64,000 bases of DNA, from assembly GCF_901538265.1 (NCBI RefSeq), contig NZ_LR593886.1:6779738-6843737 (forward strand), written 5' to 3'. The notes beneath the pieces were generated by a model. It had not been told where the DNA came from. It was given only the letters and a program-made list of their open reading frames with translations, and did not search any database. Every line of letters begins with the position of its first letter. Within the stretch, counting starts at the first letter, position 1. Shown here in pieces: positions 43,627 through 51,934 of this stretch. The position numbers and the translations under genes were made by a program. The DNA comes from Gemmata massiliana (lineage in GTDB: Bacteria > Planctomycetota > Planctomycetia > Gemmatales > Gemmataceae).

Positions 43627-46600
43627 ATGTTTGTGCGCGTTATTGACTTCGCCATTGCGAATCGTTTCCTCGTGATCCTCGGCACGTTCCTCCTTCTGGC
43701 CGCGGGTGTCTACGCCGCGGGCCGGTTACCGGTCGATGCCGTACCCGACGTGACTAACGTCCAGGTCCAGGTCATGACGACCGCGCCGGCCCTCGGTCCG
43801 TTGGAAGTGGAGCAGGCGGTCACGATTCCCGTCGAGACGTCCATGAGCGGACTTCCTCGCGTGGAGGAGATTCGTTCGGTGTCCCAGTTCGGCCTCTCGG
43901 TTGTCACGGTCGTGTTCGAGGAAGGGACGGACATTTACTGGGCGCGGCAACAGGTTAACGAACGGCTCACCGAAGCGCGCGAGAAGATCCCGCCCGGTGT
44001 CCCCGCGCCGAAACCCGGCCCCATCGCCACCGGGCTGGGCGAAATCTACCAGTTCGAGGTCCGCAACAAGCCGGGCTATGCGCACTCGCTCATGCGCTTG
44101 CGGGAGATCCTGGACTGGCAGATCGCCCCGCAGCTCCGAGGAGTGCCCGGCGTCACCGAGGTGAACACCAACGGGGGGCAATCGCGCGCCTATCAGGTCC
44201 GGCCCGACCCGGAAAAGCTCCGGGCGTACAACATCTCGCTCGAAAAGCTGTTCACCGCGCTCCAACAGAACAACACGAACGAGGGCGGCGGGTACCTGCT
44301 GCTGCGCTCCCAGGAACAGCGCATCGTGCGCGGCGAGGGGCTGATTCGCTCGCTCGACGACGTGCGCAACGTGGTGTTGGACGCACGCGGAGACGGCACG
44401 CCGGTCTACGTCCACCAGGTCGCCGACGTTCAGTTCGCGCCCGTACTGCGGCAAGGCGCTACGACCCGCGACGGAACGGGAGAAACTGTTGTCGGGATCG
44501 TCATGCTGCTCGCGGGGGAAAACTCGCGCGAAGTGGTGCGTGCCAGCAAAGAGAAGATGGAGCACATCAAGAAAACGCTCCCGGAAGGTGTGGAAATCGA
44601 CGTCGTCTACGACCGGACGGAACTGGTCGAGCGCACGGTTCACACGCTGAAAACAAACCTTCTAGAAGGTGGCGTACTCGTTGCGATCGTGTTGCTCGTG
44701 CTTCTGGGGAGTCTGCGGGCCGGTCTGATCGTCGCACTGGCGGTCCCGCTCGCGATGGCCGGCGCGTTCGTGGGGATGTGGGCCGCGGGGTTGTCCGGCA
44801 ATCTAATGAGTCTCGGTGCGATCGACTTCGGGCTGATCGTAGACGGCAGCGTCGTGCTGATCGAGAACGTCGTTCGCCGGGTGGCCGAGCACCGGCACCA
44901 CAACCGGGACGAACGCGCGCCGATCGAGGTCATTCGCGCCGCGTGCGGCGAGGTCGCCCGACCGGTCGTGTTCGGGGTGGGTATCATTTTGCTCGTGTAC
45001 CTCCCGATCCTCTCGCTCCGCGGGGTGGAGGGGAAGATGTTCCGGCCGATGGCACTTACGGTCATCTTCGCGCTTCTCACGTCCCTCGCGCTGGCACTCG
45101 TACTGATGCCGGTGCTGGCGTCCATCTTCCTCCGCAGCGTGTCCGAACACGAACCGCTCCTGGTGCGGTGGGCGAAAGCGGTTTACCAACCGCTCCTGCA
45201 CCTCGCGGTACGGTTCCCGCGCACGGTTCTGGCGACGTCTGCCGGGGTGTTCGCGCTGAGCGCGTGGACGGCGCTGCACATGGGGGCCGTGTTCATCCCG
45301 AAGCTGGATGAAGGGTCGGTCGCGATCCAGGCCACGCGGCTCCCCAGCGCGTCGCTCGAAACCTCTGTCGAAATGACGACGCGGATCGAGAAATGCCTCC
45401 GGGAGATGCCCGAAGTCGAGTCCGTCATTTCCAAGAGCGGTCGGCCCGAAATCGCCAACGACCCGATGACGATTAACCTCACCGACGTGATCGTCGCGCT
45501 GAAACCACGCGATTCGTGGCGCTTCGCCAGCAAGGAGGAACTGGTCAAGGCGATGGAGGAGAAGTTGGAGAGCGAGGTGCCCGGACAGGTCTACGCCTTC
45601 TCGCAGCCGATCGAGTTGCGCGTGGCAGAACTGATTGCCGGGGTCAAATCGGACGTGGGCATCAGCGTTTACGGCGACGATCTCGAAACGCTGCGCGCGA
45701 CCGCAGAAAAAGTCGCGGCCACGGTCAGTAAGGTACCGGGCGCGGCAGACGTCGCGGTCGAACAGACGGGCGGCTTACCGTACCTGCGCGTAATTCTGCG
45801 CAGAGACGCGATTGCGCGCCACGGAATTAACGTGCGGGCGGTTCTTGATACCGTGGCCGTCATGGGCGGGAGAGAAGTGGGGGAGGTGTTCGAGGGGCAG
45901 CGCCGGTTCCCGCTCCAGGTGCGGTTCCCGGAATCCGTGCGGGAAGACCTGGACCGACTCAAGCGCGTCACCGTGCCCGATACGCAGGGGCGTCCCATTC
46001 CCCTTGAGCACTTGGCGGAACTGAAGTTCGACGACGGCCCCGCACAGATCAGCCGCGACGCGATCCGGCGCCGGGCGGTGATCTCGTGCAACGTGCGCGG
46101 GCGCGACCTCGCCGGGTTCGTTGCGGAAGCACAAAAGACCGTGGACGAGAAGGTGAAGCTGCCCACCGGCTACTCGGTCGCGTGGGGCGGGCAGTTCAAG
46201 AACTTGCAGGAAGCCACGCGGCGGCTCTCCGTGGCCGTGCCGGTCGCGCTGTTGCTCATCTTCGTGCTCCTGCACTCCACGTTCAATTCGACCAAATTGG
46301 CGGCACTCATCTTCCTGAACGTGCCGCTAGCCGCGTCCGGCGGGGTGTTCGCGCTGTGGGTTCGGGGAATGGACCTGTCCATCTCCGCCGGCGTCGGGTT
46401 CATTGCACTGTTCGGGGTCGCGGTGCTGAACGGGGTCGTGCTCGTGACTTACGTTGTGGAGTTGCGCAAATCGGGCCAGGACGCGCACGAGGCCGCCTTC
46501 GGAGGCGCCATGATGCGCGTGCGCCCGGTGCTCATGACGGCCCTCGTCGCGATGCTCGGGTTTATCCCAATGGCGTTTTCCAGCGGGTCCGGGGCCGAAG

Positions 46601-46770
46601 TACAGAAGCCCCTGGCTACAGTTGTTATCGGTGGGCTCGTGACGTCCACATTATTGACCCTATTCGTCATCCCGGCCGTTTACCGCTGGTTCGATCCGGA
46701 AACGGGAAGCCCCAGGGCCGGCGCACTTCATTTAGTCGTCAGAATCTTAAGCACTTTGAGCAGGTATTGA
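43627..46770 (+). CDS. czcA: Heavy-metal RND pump, CzcA type, 3' end altered by IS insertion
   Basis: The 1047-residue pump has the RND layout of 12 membrane helices and two periplasmic loops. In helix 4, DFGLIVDGSVVLIEN gives D400, D406 and E413. This matches the DFGxxVDGAVVxxEN motif of CzcA-type divalent-cation (Co/Zn/Cd/Ni) pumps rather than the CusA monovalent motif. It starts 5 nt after the adaptor stop. The last 17 residues (from AGALHLVV to the end) are encoded by the inserted ISAs1-type element. Without the insertion the frame would read SPEQEGL and stop at 47944, so only about five native residues were replaced. Confidence 0.92.
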   Translation: MFVRVIDFAIANRFLVILGTFLLLAAGVYAAGRLPVDAVPDVTNVQVQVMTTAPALGPLEVEQAVTIPVETSMSGLPRVEEIRSVSQFGLSVVTVVFEEGTDIYWARQQVNERLTEAREKIPPGVPAPKPGPIATGLGEIYQFEVRNKPGYAHSLMRLREILDWQIAPQLRGVPGVTEVNTNGGQSRAYQVRPDPEKLRAYNISLEKLFTALQQNNTNEGGGYLLLRSQEQRIVRGEGLIRSLDDVRNVVLDARGDGTPVYVHQVADVQFAPVLRQGATTRDGTGETVVGIVMLLAGENSREVVRASKEKMEHIKKTLPEGVEIDVVYDRTELVERTVHTLKTNLLEGGVLVAIVLLVLLGSLRAGLIVALAVPLAMAGAFVGMWAAGLSGNLMSLGAIDFGLIVDGSVVLIENVVRRVAEHRHHNRDERAPIEVIRAACGEVARPVVFGVGIILLVYLPILSLRGVEGKMFRPMALTVIFALLTSLALALVLMPVLASIFLRSVSEHEPLLVRWAKAVYQPLLHLAVRFPRTVLATSAGVFALSAWTALHMGAVFIPKLDEGSVAIQATRLPSASLETSVEMTTRIEKCLREMPEVESVISKSGRPEIANDPMTINLTDVIVALKPRDSWRFASKEELVKAMEEKLESEVPGQVYAFSQPIELRVAELIAGVKSDVGISVYGDDLETLRATAEKVAATVSKVPGAADVAVEQTGGLPYLRVILRRDAIARHGINVRAVLDTVAVMGGREVGEVFEGQRRFPLQVRFPESVREDLDRLKRVTVPDTQGRPIPLEHLAELKFDDGPAQISRDAIRRRAVISCNVRGRDLAGFVAEAQKTVDEKVKLPTGYSVAWGGQFKNLQEATRRLSVAVPVALLLIFVLLHSTFNSTKLAALIFLNVPLAASGGVFALWVRGMDLSISAGVGFIALFGVAVLNGVVLVTYVVELRKSGQDAHEAAFGGAMMRVRPVLMTALVAMLGFIPMAFSSGSGAEVQKPLATVVIGGLVTSTLLTLFVIPAVYRWFDPETGSPRAGALHLVVRILSTLSRY

Positions 46771-47915
46771 TCGTCCCAGGCGGCCTTCATGCGTCGAGTA
46801 CGAATGCTGCCCTTGGTGTCCGCCCGCTGGAGCAGGGACAGGGCAACCCGGCGAATCATGCCCAGGTTGGCCCCGGCGTGTCCGGCCCGAGCCCGGCTGT
46901 CGTCTTCCCGGAACGCGATGTCCAGACACCAATGGAGCCCGTTCTCAATGCCCCAATGGTTGCGGATGTACCCCGCCAGCTCGACCGCCCCGATCCGCAA
47001 GCTGGTGAGGTAGTAATGGGCGGTGCTCTCATTCGGCTTCCCGTTCACCACCCGCTCCCGGCACACCAGGGCCACGGCCCCAACATCGGCCCACCCGCTC
47101 GGTAGCCCTTCCGGATCTTCAACCACCGTCACGTACCGCTCTTCCTCGTGCTGCCCGTCCTCGACCGCGGACCCCATGGCACACCCGGCGAACGCGTCCT
47201 CCCCGGCCCGCGCGAACACCTCCGCCACCGCGCCGCGCAACCCCTTCTGGTTCCCCTTCACGCACACCACGTAATGCCCGCCCTGGGTGCGGATCTGGGA
47301 CACCAACTCCTTCTGGCAAAAGGCCGCGTCGACGGTCACCACCGCGCCCGTCAGATCCAGGGCGCCCAACAGATCTGGGGCCGTGGTGATCTCGTGTCCG
47401 CCCTCGGGCACGGACCGCTGGCCCAGGATCAACCGGTTCTCCACGGCCCACGCCTCGACCAGATGCAAGCACCCGGTGAACGTGTTCTTGGTGGACCGCC
47501 GGGCGCTCTTACCATCGATCGCCACGTGCACCAGGCCGGTACTCTCGCATGCGGCTGCCATCCAGCGCCCGAACCGGTCCGCGAACGCGTCCGGGTCCAG
47601 CTTGGCGAACACGCGCTCGAACGTGTCCGGGCTCGGAACCCCGTGGGGCAACCGCAGGTACGGGGCGAACAACGTTTGCTTGGCCCGACCGAACGCGGCC
47701 ACCTGGTCCCACCCGTCGGCCCCGGCGATCACCGCACACGTGGCCAACGTGAGGATATCCACCAGCTCATGCAACTTGTTCTTCGTTTCGCGGCGCGGGT
47801 CTGGCACATCCGCAAACACCGCCAGCAGCGGAATACTCATCGGGGTTCCTCCATAACAACCCCGATATAGACGTAAATGCGGCTGCCGTCACGGGTTCAT
47901 AGTGCGCCAACCCTG
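46713..47915 (-). mobile_element. ISAs1-family insertion sequence, copy 1
   Basis: The 1203-bp element has terminal inverted repeats beginning CAGGG(CC/TT)GGCGCAC and is bounded by a perfect 10-bp target duplication CGGGAAGCCC (46703-46712 and 47916-47925). It encodes one DDE transposase on the minus strand. It interrupts the 3' end of the CzcA-type gene. Intact ends, transposase and duplication point to a recent insertion. Confidence 0.97.
46728..47840 (-). CDS. ISAs1-family transposase, copy 1
   Basis: The 370-residue transposase has the family N-terminus LLAVFADVPDPRRETKNKLH, catalytic D109 in HVAIDGKSARRS, D171 in VVTVDAAFCQKE and E299 in NHWGIENGLHWCLD, followed by DIAFREDDSRAR. A GGAGG site precedes the ATG. 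It ends 15 bp from the left end of the element. Compared with copy 2 it differs only in a short stretch around residues 209-232 and is one residue shorter. Confidence 0.96.
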   Translation of the reverse strand: MSIPLLAVFADVPDPRRETKNKLHELVDILTLATCAVIAGADGWDQVAAFGRAKQTLFAPYLRLPHGVPSPDTFERVFAKLDPDAFADRFGRWMAAACESTGLVHVAIDGKSARRSTKNTFTGCLHLVEAWAVENRLILGQRSVPEGGHEITTAPDLLGALDLTGAVVTVDAAFCQKELVSQIRTQGGHYVVCVKGNQKGLRGAVAEVFARAGEDAFAGCAMGSAVEDGQHEEERYVTVVEDPEGLPSGWADVGAVALVCRERVVNGKPNESTAHYYLTSLRIGAVELAGYIRNHWGIENGLHWCLDIAFREDDSRARAGHAGANLGMIRRVALSLLQRADTKGSIRTRRMKAAWDDQYLLKVLKILTTK

Positions 47916-47988
47916 CGGGAAGCCCAGAACAAGAAGGGCTGTGAACGGTACTTCCCGGTCAAAAAATCTGCACAATGCGCGCAACAAA

Positions 47989-48019
47989 AAAGGATGCGGG
48001 AACGGTTCCCACACCCTTT
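47989..48019 (-). terminator. Terminator of gene 48043
   Basis: An almost perfect hairpin (47989-48003 with 48005-48019, two mismatches or wobble pairs) whose minus-strand side runs directly into TTTTTTGTTGC. It begins 23 nt past the stop of the gene at 48043. Confidence 0.75.
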
Positions 48020-48042
48020 GCGCAGCTACTGGGGTGAACGAG

Positions 48043-48576
48043 TTAGAACGGGGCCTCGTTATTCACGATGAACGTCCCGCCCTTCCCCCAACTGTTTTCG
48101 ACGTGGATGATGTCGTAAGCGTTCCCGCCGTCGAGCACCAGCGCGCCGCCAGCGATCACGCCCGATGCGAACAGCGTGTCGTTGGCCTCACCGCTGTGAA
48201 CCTCGATGTTCCCGGACGCCCCGACGTTCCACAGGTACAGACCGTCGCCGTCGTTCCCGCCCTGAACGTTAATCGTCCCGGCATACACGCCGACCATCTC
48301 CAGGTAGTCCTGACCGTTGCCCAGATCGACGAATACGCCGGACGGAATCCCCTGACCGATGTAGACCGCCGATTGCCCGTTTACCGTGGTCCCCTCCAGA
48401 CCGATCACGGACAGGTTCCCGGCGCCGTCCTGTTCGATCCGGACGCGGTTGAAATCGTCGTCGCCCGTAACGATCAGCGCCCCACCCGACAGCATCGCGG
48501 TGACGTTCCCGGCCGGTGTATCGCGGTCTTCGAGATATTCGCACGTCAGGTTGGTGTGACTATCGTGCCCCGTCAT
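48043..48576 (-). CDS. Planctomycete surface-type repeat protein with LEDRDTPAGN N-terminus
   Basis: An AGGAGG site lies just upstream of the ATG (ggaggatagcc). The 177-residue protein starts with TCEYLEDRDTPAGNVTA, the short N-terminal tract found on many Gemmata extracellular proteins. Then come beta-rich repeats with Gly-Asn-Asp turns (SGGALIVTGDDDFNRVRIEQ, DLGNGQDYLEMVGVYAG, QGGNDGDGLYLWN, HSGEANDTLFASG, DGGNAYDIIHVEN). The pattern resembles RTX/haemolysin-type Ca-binding or right-handed helix repeats. No classical signal peptide is seen. It lies between the two IS copies. Confidence 0.75.
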   Translation of the reverse strand: MTGHDSHTNLTCEYLEDRDTPAGNVTAMLSGGALIVTGDDDFNRVRIEQDGAGNLSVIGLEGTTVNGQSAVYIGQGIPSGVFVDLGNGQDYLEMVGVYAGTINVQGGNDGDGLYLWNVGASGNIEVHSGEANDTLFASGVIAGGALVLDGGNAYDIIHVENSWGKGGTFIVNNEAPF

Positions 48577-48909
48577 GGCTATCCTCCTACGGTTGGGGCG
48601 AACGTAGGAGAGAGTGTTGCAACCAGCGTGCCCATAACGATCACCGTTCGGACCGAGTCTCGGTCACCGGTCGTGTCCGAAATCGACTAATAGCAACAGC
48701 GATTACGCCTCGGCGCGACCCGGATCGAGAATTGAAAGCTGAGAGACAGAAGAGGTTCTGATCAGGATCAGTGAAGAAATGCACCAGCCAACGTAACTCG
48801 TTCGGCAGCGTGAACGAAACCTACACCGCCAACAGATAGAGTCAACGACATCACAAAGAACGGGCCGCGCTTCCGCAAGTTAACGGGGAAGCGCGGCCCG
48901 AACTCCGCA
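48577..48909. other. Intergenic region with upstream signals of gene 48043
   Basis: About 330 bp without a credible gene. It contains the ribosome-binding site and presumed promoter of the minus-strand gene at 48043 and, at its far end, the terminator hairpin of gene 48910. Nothing else is recognised. Confidence 0.55.
48861..48900 (-). terminator. Terminator of gene 48910
   Basis: A 14-bp perfect GC-rich stem (48861-48874 with 48887-48900) with a 12-nt loop, followed on the minus strand by TTCTTTGTGATG. It begins 9 nt past the stop of the gene at 48910. Confidence 0.75.
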
Positions 48910-49197
48910 CTAGCGCTGGGGCGCGGACACCCGCGGCTTCAGTTGGAACTCGTACTCACCGTACTCGGCCGCGTGCTGACCCTTTTCGGTCAGCGCGTAA
49001 GTGGCCTCGAACGGATCGGTAGCGTTACCGGTAGCACGCGCAAGAAGCCCTTCTTCAACAAGGGCCGTCAGGAACGAACCGTCCTTGGTCTTCGCGGTCG
49101 GGGCGAGCCGCAGGGTGCGGCCGACGGGTGCCTTCTTGCTACGCTTGACTGCTCGTAAAACTTGCCAGGTAAAGTGGGTCGTGGAACGGACGGGCAC
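48910..49197 (-). CDS. Small winged-helix-like hypothetical protein (95 aa)
   Basis: The basic 95-residue protein has a pattern of helices and a wing: FTWQVLRAVKRSKKAPVGRT, FLTALVEEGLLARATGNATD, PFEATYALTEKGQHAAEYGE. The segment LVEEGLLxR...YxLTEKGQxA is typical of small MarR/PadR-like winged-helix proteins, so DNA binding is possible. No partner is evident. It has its own terminator. Confidence 0.65.
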   Translation of the reverse strand: MPVRSTTHFTWQVLRAVKRSKKAPVGRTLRLAPTAKTKDGSFLTALVEEGLLARATGNATDPFEATYALTEKGQHAAEYGEYEFQLKPRVSAPQR

Positions 49198-49406
49198 TGT
49201 GAACGCTCGCTGTCAGGGTGATGGGCGGACAGTAAAGGCGAGAGAGGATGGCGGGCGAAGAAAGTGTATACCCGAAACCGGGAAGTAGCAACTCCGTTCC
49301 ACACTCGCAATCCAAGTAAATCGCGAGAATAACTGTTCCTGTTCGGACGGAACGGAATCTTGCGCCAACATCTTCCGAACTCTCTCATTTATCCGTCGCT
49401 GGAACT

Positions 49407-49832
49407 TCACCGCGACACACCGAACACGAACTGATCGGGGTCACAGACCCGCACCACGGTCGGTGCGGTCTTGAAGATCGGGAGGCTGACGTCCTTCTTC
49501 CCCGCCTTGTCGCCGGCCTTAATATCGATCAATTCCAACTTCCCGTCCTTCAGTTTCCACGAACCGGTGATCTCGTCGCCCGTGATGCCCTCGGGGAGCA
49601 GCTTCTCGATCAGGTGCTTGGGGATCGGCCCGGCGCCCTTTTTAATCGTGAACTCAGATTTGGTGAACGTCCACGTGAAGTCCGGCTCGTGGTTCTTCTT
49701 GTCCGGGGTGAAGTAATGGTTCAACTTCATCCCCGGTACGTCGGCCACGGCGATCGCGGACGGTTGTGCGTGAGCGTGCCCGGTCAGCACCGCAATTGCC
49801 ACACCAACGATGAGCACTCGACGGTCGATCAT
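49407..49832 (-). CDS. Secreted hypothetical protein with IS copy 2 just upstream
   Basis: The 141-residue product has a signal peptide (MIDRRVLIVGVAIAVLTGHAHA) and a beta-rich mature part with WTFTKSEFTIKKGAGPIPKH, EITGSWKLKDGKLELIDIKA and FKTAPTVVRVCDPDQFVFGV. The GSWKLKDGKLELID stretch resembles planctomycete lipocalin-like secreted proteins such as TIGR03067, but the match is weak. The second IS lies 14 bp upstream of the ATG; the ribosome-binding site (GAGAGGGTG) survives inside the duplicated target. The original promoter probably remains beyond 51053, now about 1.2 kb away. Confidence 0.7.
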   Translation of the reverse strand: MIDRRVLIVGVAIAVLTGHAHAQPSAIAVADVPGMKLNHYFTPDKKNHEPDFTWTFTKSEFTIKKGAGPIPKHLIEKLLPEGITGDEITGSWKLKDGKLELIDIKAGDKAGKKDVSLPIFKTAPTVVRVCDPDQFVFGVSR

Positions 49833-49846
49833 TTCACACCCTCTCA

Positions 49847-51052
49847 CAGGGCCGGCGCACTTCATTTAGTCGTCAGAATCTTAAGCACTTTGAGCAGGTA
49901 TTGATCGTCCCAGGCGGCCTTCATGCGTCGAGTACGAATGCTGCCCTTGGTGTCCGCCCGCTGGAGCAGGGACAGGGCAACCCGGCGAATCATGCCCAGG
50001 TTGGCCCCGGCGTGTCCGGCCCGAGCCCGGCTGTCGTCTTCCCGGAACGCGATGTCCAGACACCAATGGAGCCCGTTCTCAATGCCCCAATGGTTGCGGA
50101 TGTACCCCGCCAGCTCGACCGCCCCGATCCGCAAGCTGGTGAGGTAGTAATGGGCGGTGCTCTCATTCGGCTTCCCGTTCACCACCCGCTCCCGGCACAC
50201 CAGGGCCACGGCCCCAACATCGGCCCACCCGCTCGGTAGCCCTTCCGGATCTTCAACCACCGTCACGTACCGCTCTTCCTCGCGCCCGTGCCCGTCCTCG
50301 ACCGCGGACCCCATGTCACCCCCGGCGAACGCGTCCTCCCCGGCCCGCGCCAACACCTCCGCCACCGCGCCGCGCAACCCCTTCTGGTTCCCCTTCACGC
50401 ACACCACGTAATGCCCGCCCTGGGTGCGGATCTGGGACACCAACTCCTTCTGGCAAAAGGCCGCGTCGACGGTCACCACCGCGCCCGTCAGATCCAGGGC
50501 GCCCAACAGATCTGGGGCCGTGGTGATCTCGTGTCCGCCCTCGGGCACGGACCGCTGGCCCAGGATCAACCGGTTCTCCACGGCCCACGCCTCGACCAGA
50601 TGCAAGCACCCGGTGAACGTGTTCTTGGTGGACCGCCGGGCGCTCTTACCATCGATCGCCACGTGCACCAGGCCGGTACTCTCGCATGCGGCTGCCATCC
50701 AGCGCCCGAACCGGTCCGCGAACGCGTCCGGGTCCAGCTTGGCGAACACGCGCTCGAACGTGTCCGGGCTCGGAACCCCGTGGGGCAACCGCAGGTACGG
50801 GGCGAACAACGTTTGCTTGGCCCGACCGAACGCGGCCACCTGGTCCCACCCGTCGGCCCCGGCGATCACCGCACACGTGGCCAACGTGAGGATATCCACC
50901 AGCTCATGCAACTTGTTCTTCGTTTCGCGGCGCGGGTCTGGCACATCCGCAAACACCGCCAGCAGCGGAATACTCATCGGGGTTCCTCCATAACAACCCC
51001 GATATAGACGTAAATGCGGCTGCCGTCACGGGTTCATAGTGCGCCAACCCTG
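49847..51052 (-). mobile_element. ISAs1-family insertion sequence, copy 2
   Basis: The 1206-bp element is bounded by a perfect 10-bp duplication CACCCTCTCA (49837-49846 and 51053-51062). It has the same terminal inverted repeats and orientation as copy 1. It differs from copy 1 only in a stretch of roughly 75 bp within the transposase gene, including a net 3-bp difference. The target duplications are different, so the two are separate insertions and not one composite event. Confidence 0.97.
49862..50977 (-). CDS. ISAs1-family transposase, copy 2
   Basis: The 371-residue protein equals the copy 1 transposase except near residues 209-233. There it has VLARAGEDAFAGGDMG and GHGREEERY where copy 1 has VFARAGEDAFAGCAMG and GQHEEERY. 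The DDE residues (D109, D171, E300) are intact, as are the ends of the element, so it is probably active. Confidence 0.96.
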   Translation of the reverse strand: MSIPLLAVFADVPDPRRETKNKLHELVDILTLATCAVIAGADGWDQVAAFGRAKQTLFAPYLRLPHGVPSPDTFERVFAKLDPDAFADRFGRWMAAACESTGLVHVAIDGKSARRSTKNTFTGCLHLVEAWAVENRLILGQRSVPEGGHEITTAPDLLGALDLTGAVVTVDAAFCQKELVSQIRTQGGHYVVCVKGNQKGLRGAVAEVLARAGEDAFAGGDMGSAVEDGHGREEERYVTVVEDPEGLPSGWADVGAVALVCRERVVNGKPNESTAHYYLTSLRIGAVELAGYIRNHWGIENGLHWCLDIAFREDDSRARAGHAGANLGMIRRVALSLLQRADTKGSIRTRRMKAAWDDQYLLKVLKILTTK

Positions 51053-51147
51053 CACCCTCTCATGAGAAATAGGTGAGACGATTCTACGCCGATGAAATGT
51101 GTCCGGTTGTAACGACCGTTTGCACAGCGGGTATTCGATGACGGTGC

Positions 51148-51894
51148 TTACAGCGGCCACTCGGGGCCGACCGCGTCGCGTAGTTGGTCCATCAACTCCA
51201 TCGACACCGGCCCGACGTGTTGAACCAGGTCCGTGCGATTGGGGAAAGTGTGGTGGCAGTCCCAACGCATCGGCGCGATTGGTCGGCGTAGTGGTTCTTC
51301 GGGGTTGGGTTGTAGAGCCCCGCGGCGCCGGTGCCGACGCGGAGAAACGGTGAACGTTGCCATCAGCCGCCACGGGTGATCGATTGCGGGGGCTTCGATC
51401 GAAAAAACCAGCCCCTCGGCGTTGGTGATCTCGGCGCGTTCCAGGGGCCACGCGGCGAGCGCTAGCGGAATGAGTTCGTACCAGTCTGCGAGTGGCGCGA
51501 TCAGTTCGGACAACAGTCCGCGTGCGAACACCCCAGACACGCTCCCGATGCGGACCGTCACTCGGTCGGCCGTGTTATCCCACACCCAGTCGCCGAAGTT
51601 AAGTGGCCTCGGACCGACTCCGAGTTCCGACAACCAGTAGGCGGGCCACCCACTCGTGGTCACCGCGGCGAGGTCGCCAAGTGCGGAATAGTAATCAGGG
51701 TCGTCAATCAGCGCTTCGTCGCGGAACCGGGACGCGGTGACTCCGGCTCGCAGGAACCGGCCGAATACGTCTTCGCCGTGCTCATCGAGCCAGTCGGCCA
51801 GAACGAGGCGCGCGGTGTCGTCCGATGGGTTTTCCAGCACGTTCGCGAATAAGGCGCTGCGCTCGTTCACGTCAACCGCTCCGTCGATCGTCAC
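51148..51894 (-). CDS. TIGR02996-type N-terminal domain protein
   Basis: Residues about 9-50 (ERSALFANVLENPSDDTARL, VLADWLDEHGEDVFGRFLRA) match the roughly 42-residue planctomycete N-terminal domain catalogued as TIGR02996 (ALLxAIxxNPxDDxxRLVxADWLEExG). The rest, about 200 residues, has no recognised domain; it includes GWPAYWLSELGVGPRPLNFG and a Trp-rich stretch. The start is GTG at 51894; a GTG 8 codons further in is equally possible and closer to the domain border. The 3' end is 50 residues of Arg/Pro-rich, variable sequence. Confidence 0.75.
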   Translation of the reverse strand: MTIDGAVDVNERSALFANVLENPSDDTARLVLADWLDEHGEDVFGRFLRAGVTASRFRDEALIDDPDYYSALGDLAAVTTSGWPAYWLSELGVGPRPLNFGDWVWDNTADRVTVRIGSVSGVFARGLLSELIAPLADWYELIPLALAAWPLERAEITNAEGLVFSIEAPAIDHPWRLMATFTVSPRRHRRRGALQPNPEEPLRRPIAPMRWDCHHTFPNRTDLVQHVGPVSMELMDQLRDAVGPEWPL

Positions 51895-51934
51895 AGAGCA
51901 GTTTATGCGATACTCGGTCCTCGGGACCGCCGAT

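Noticed and set aside
46713-51052. A composite transposon made by the two IS copies
   Set aside because: The target duplications differ (CGGGAAGCCC and CACCCTCTCA) and each element has its own pair, so they inserted independently.
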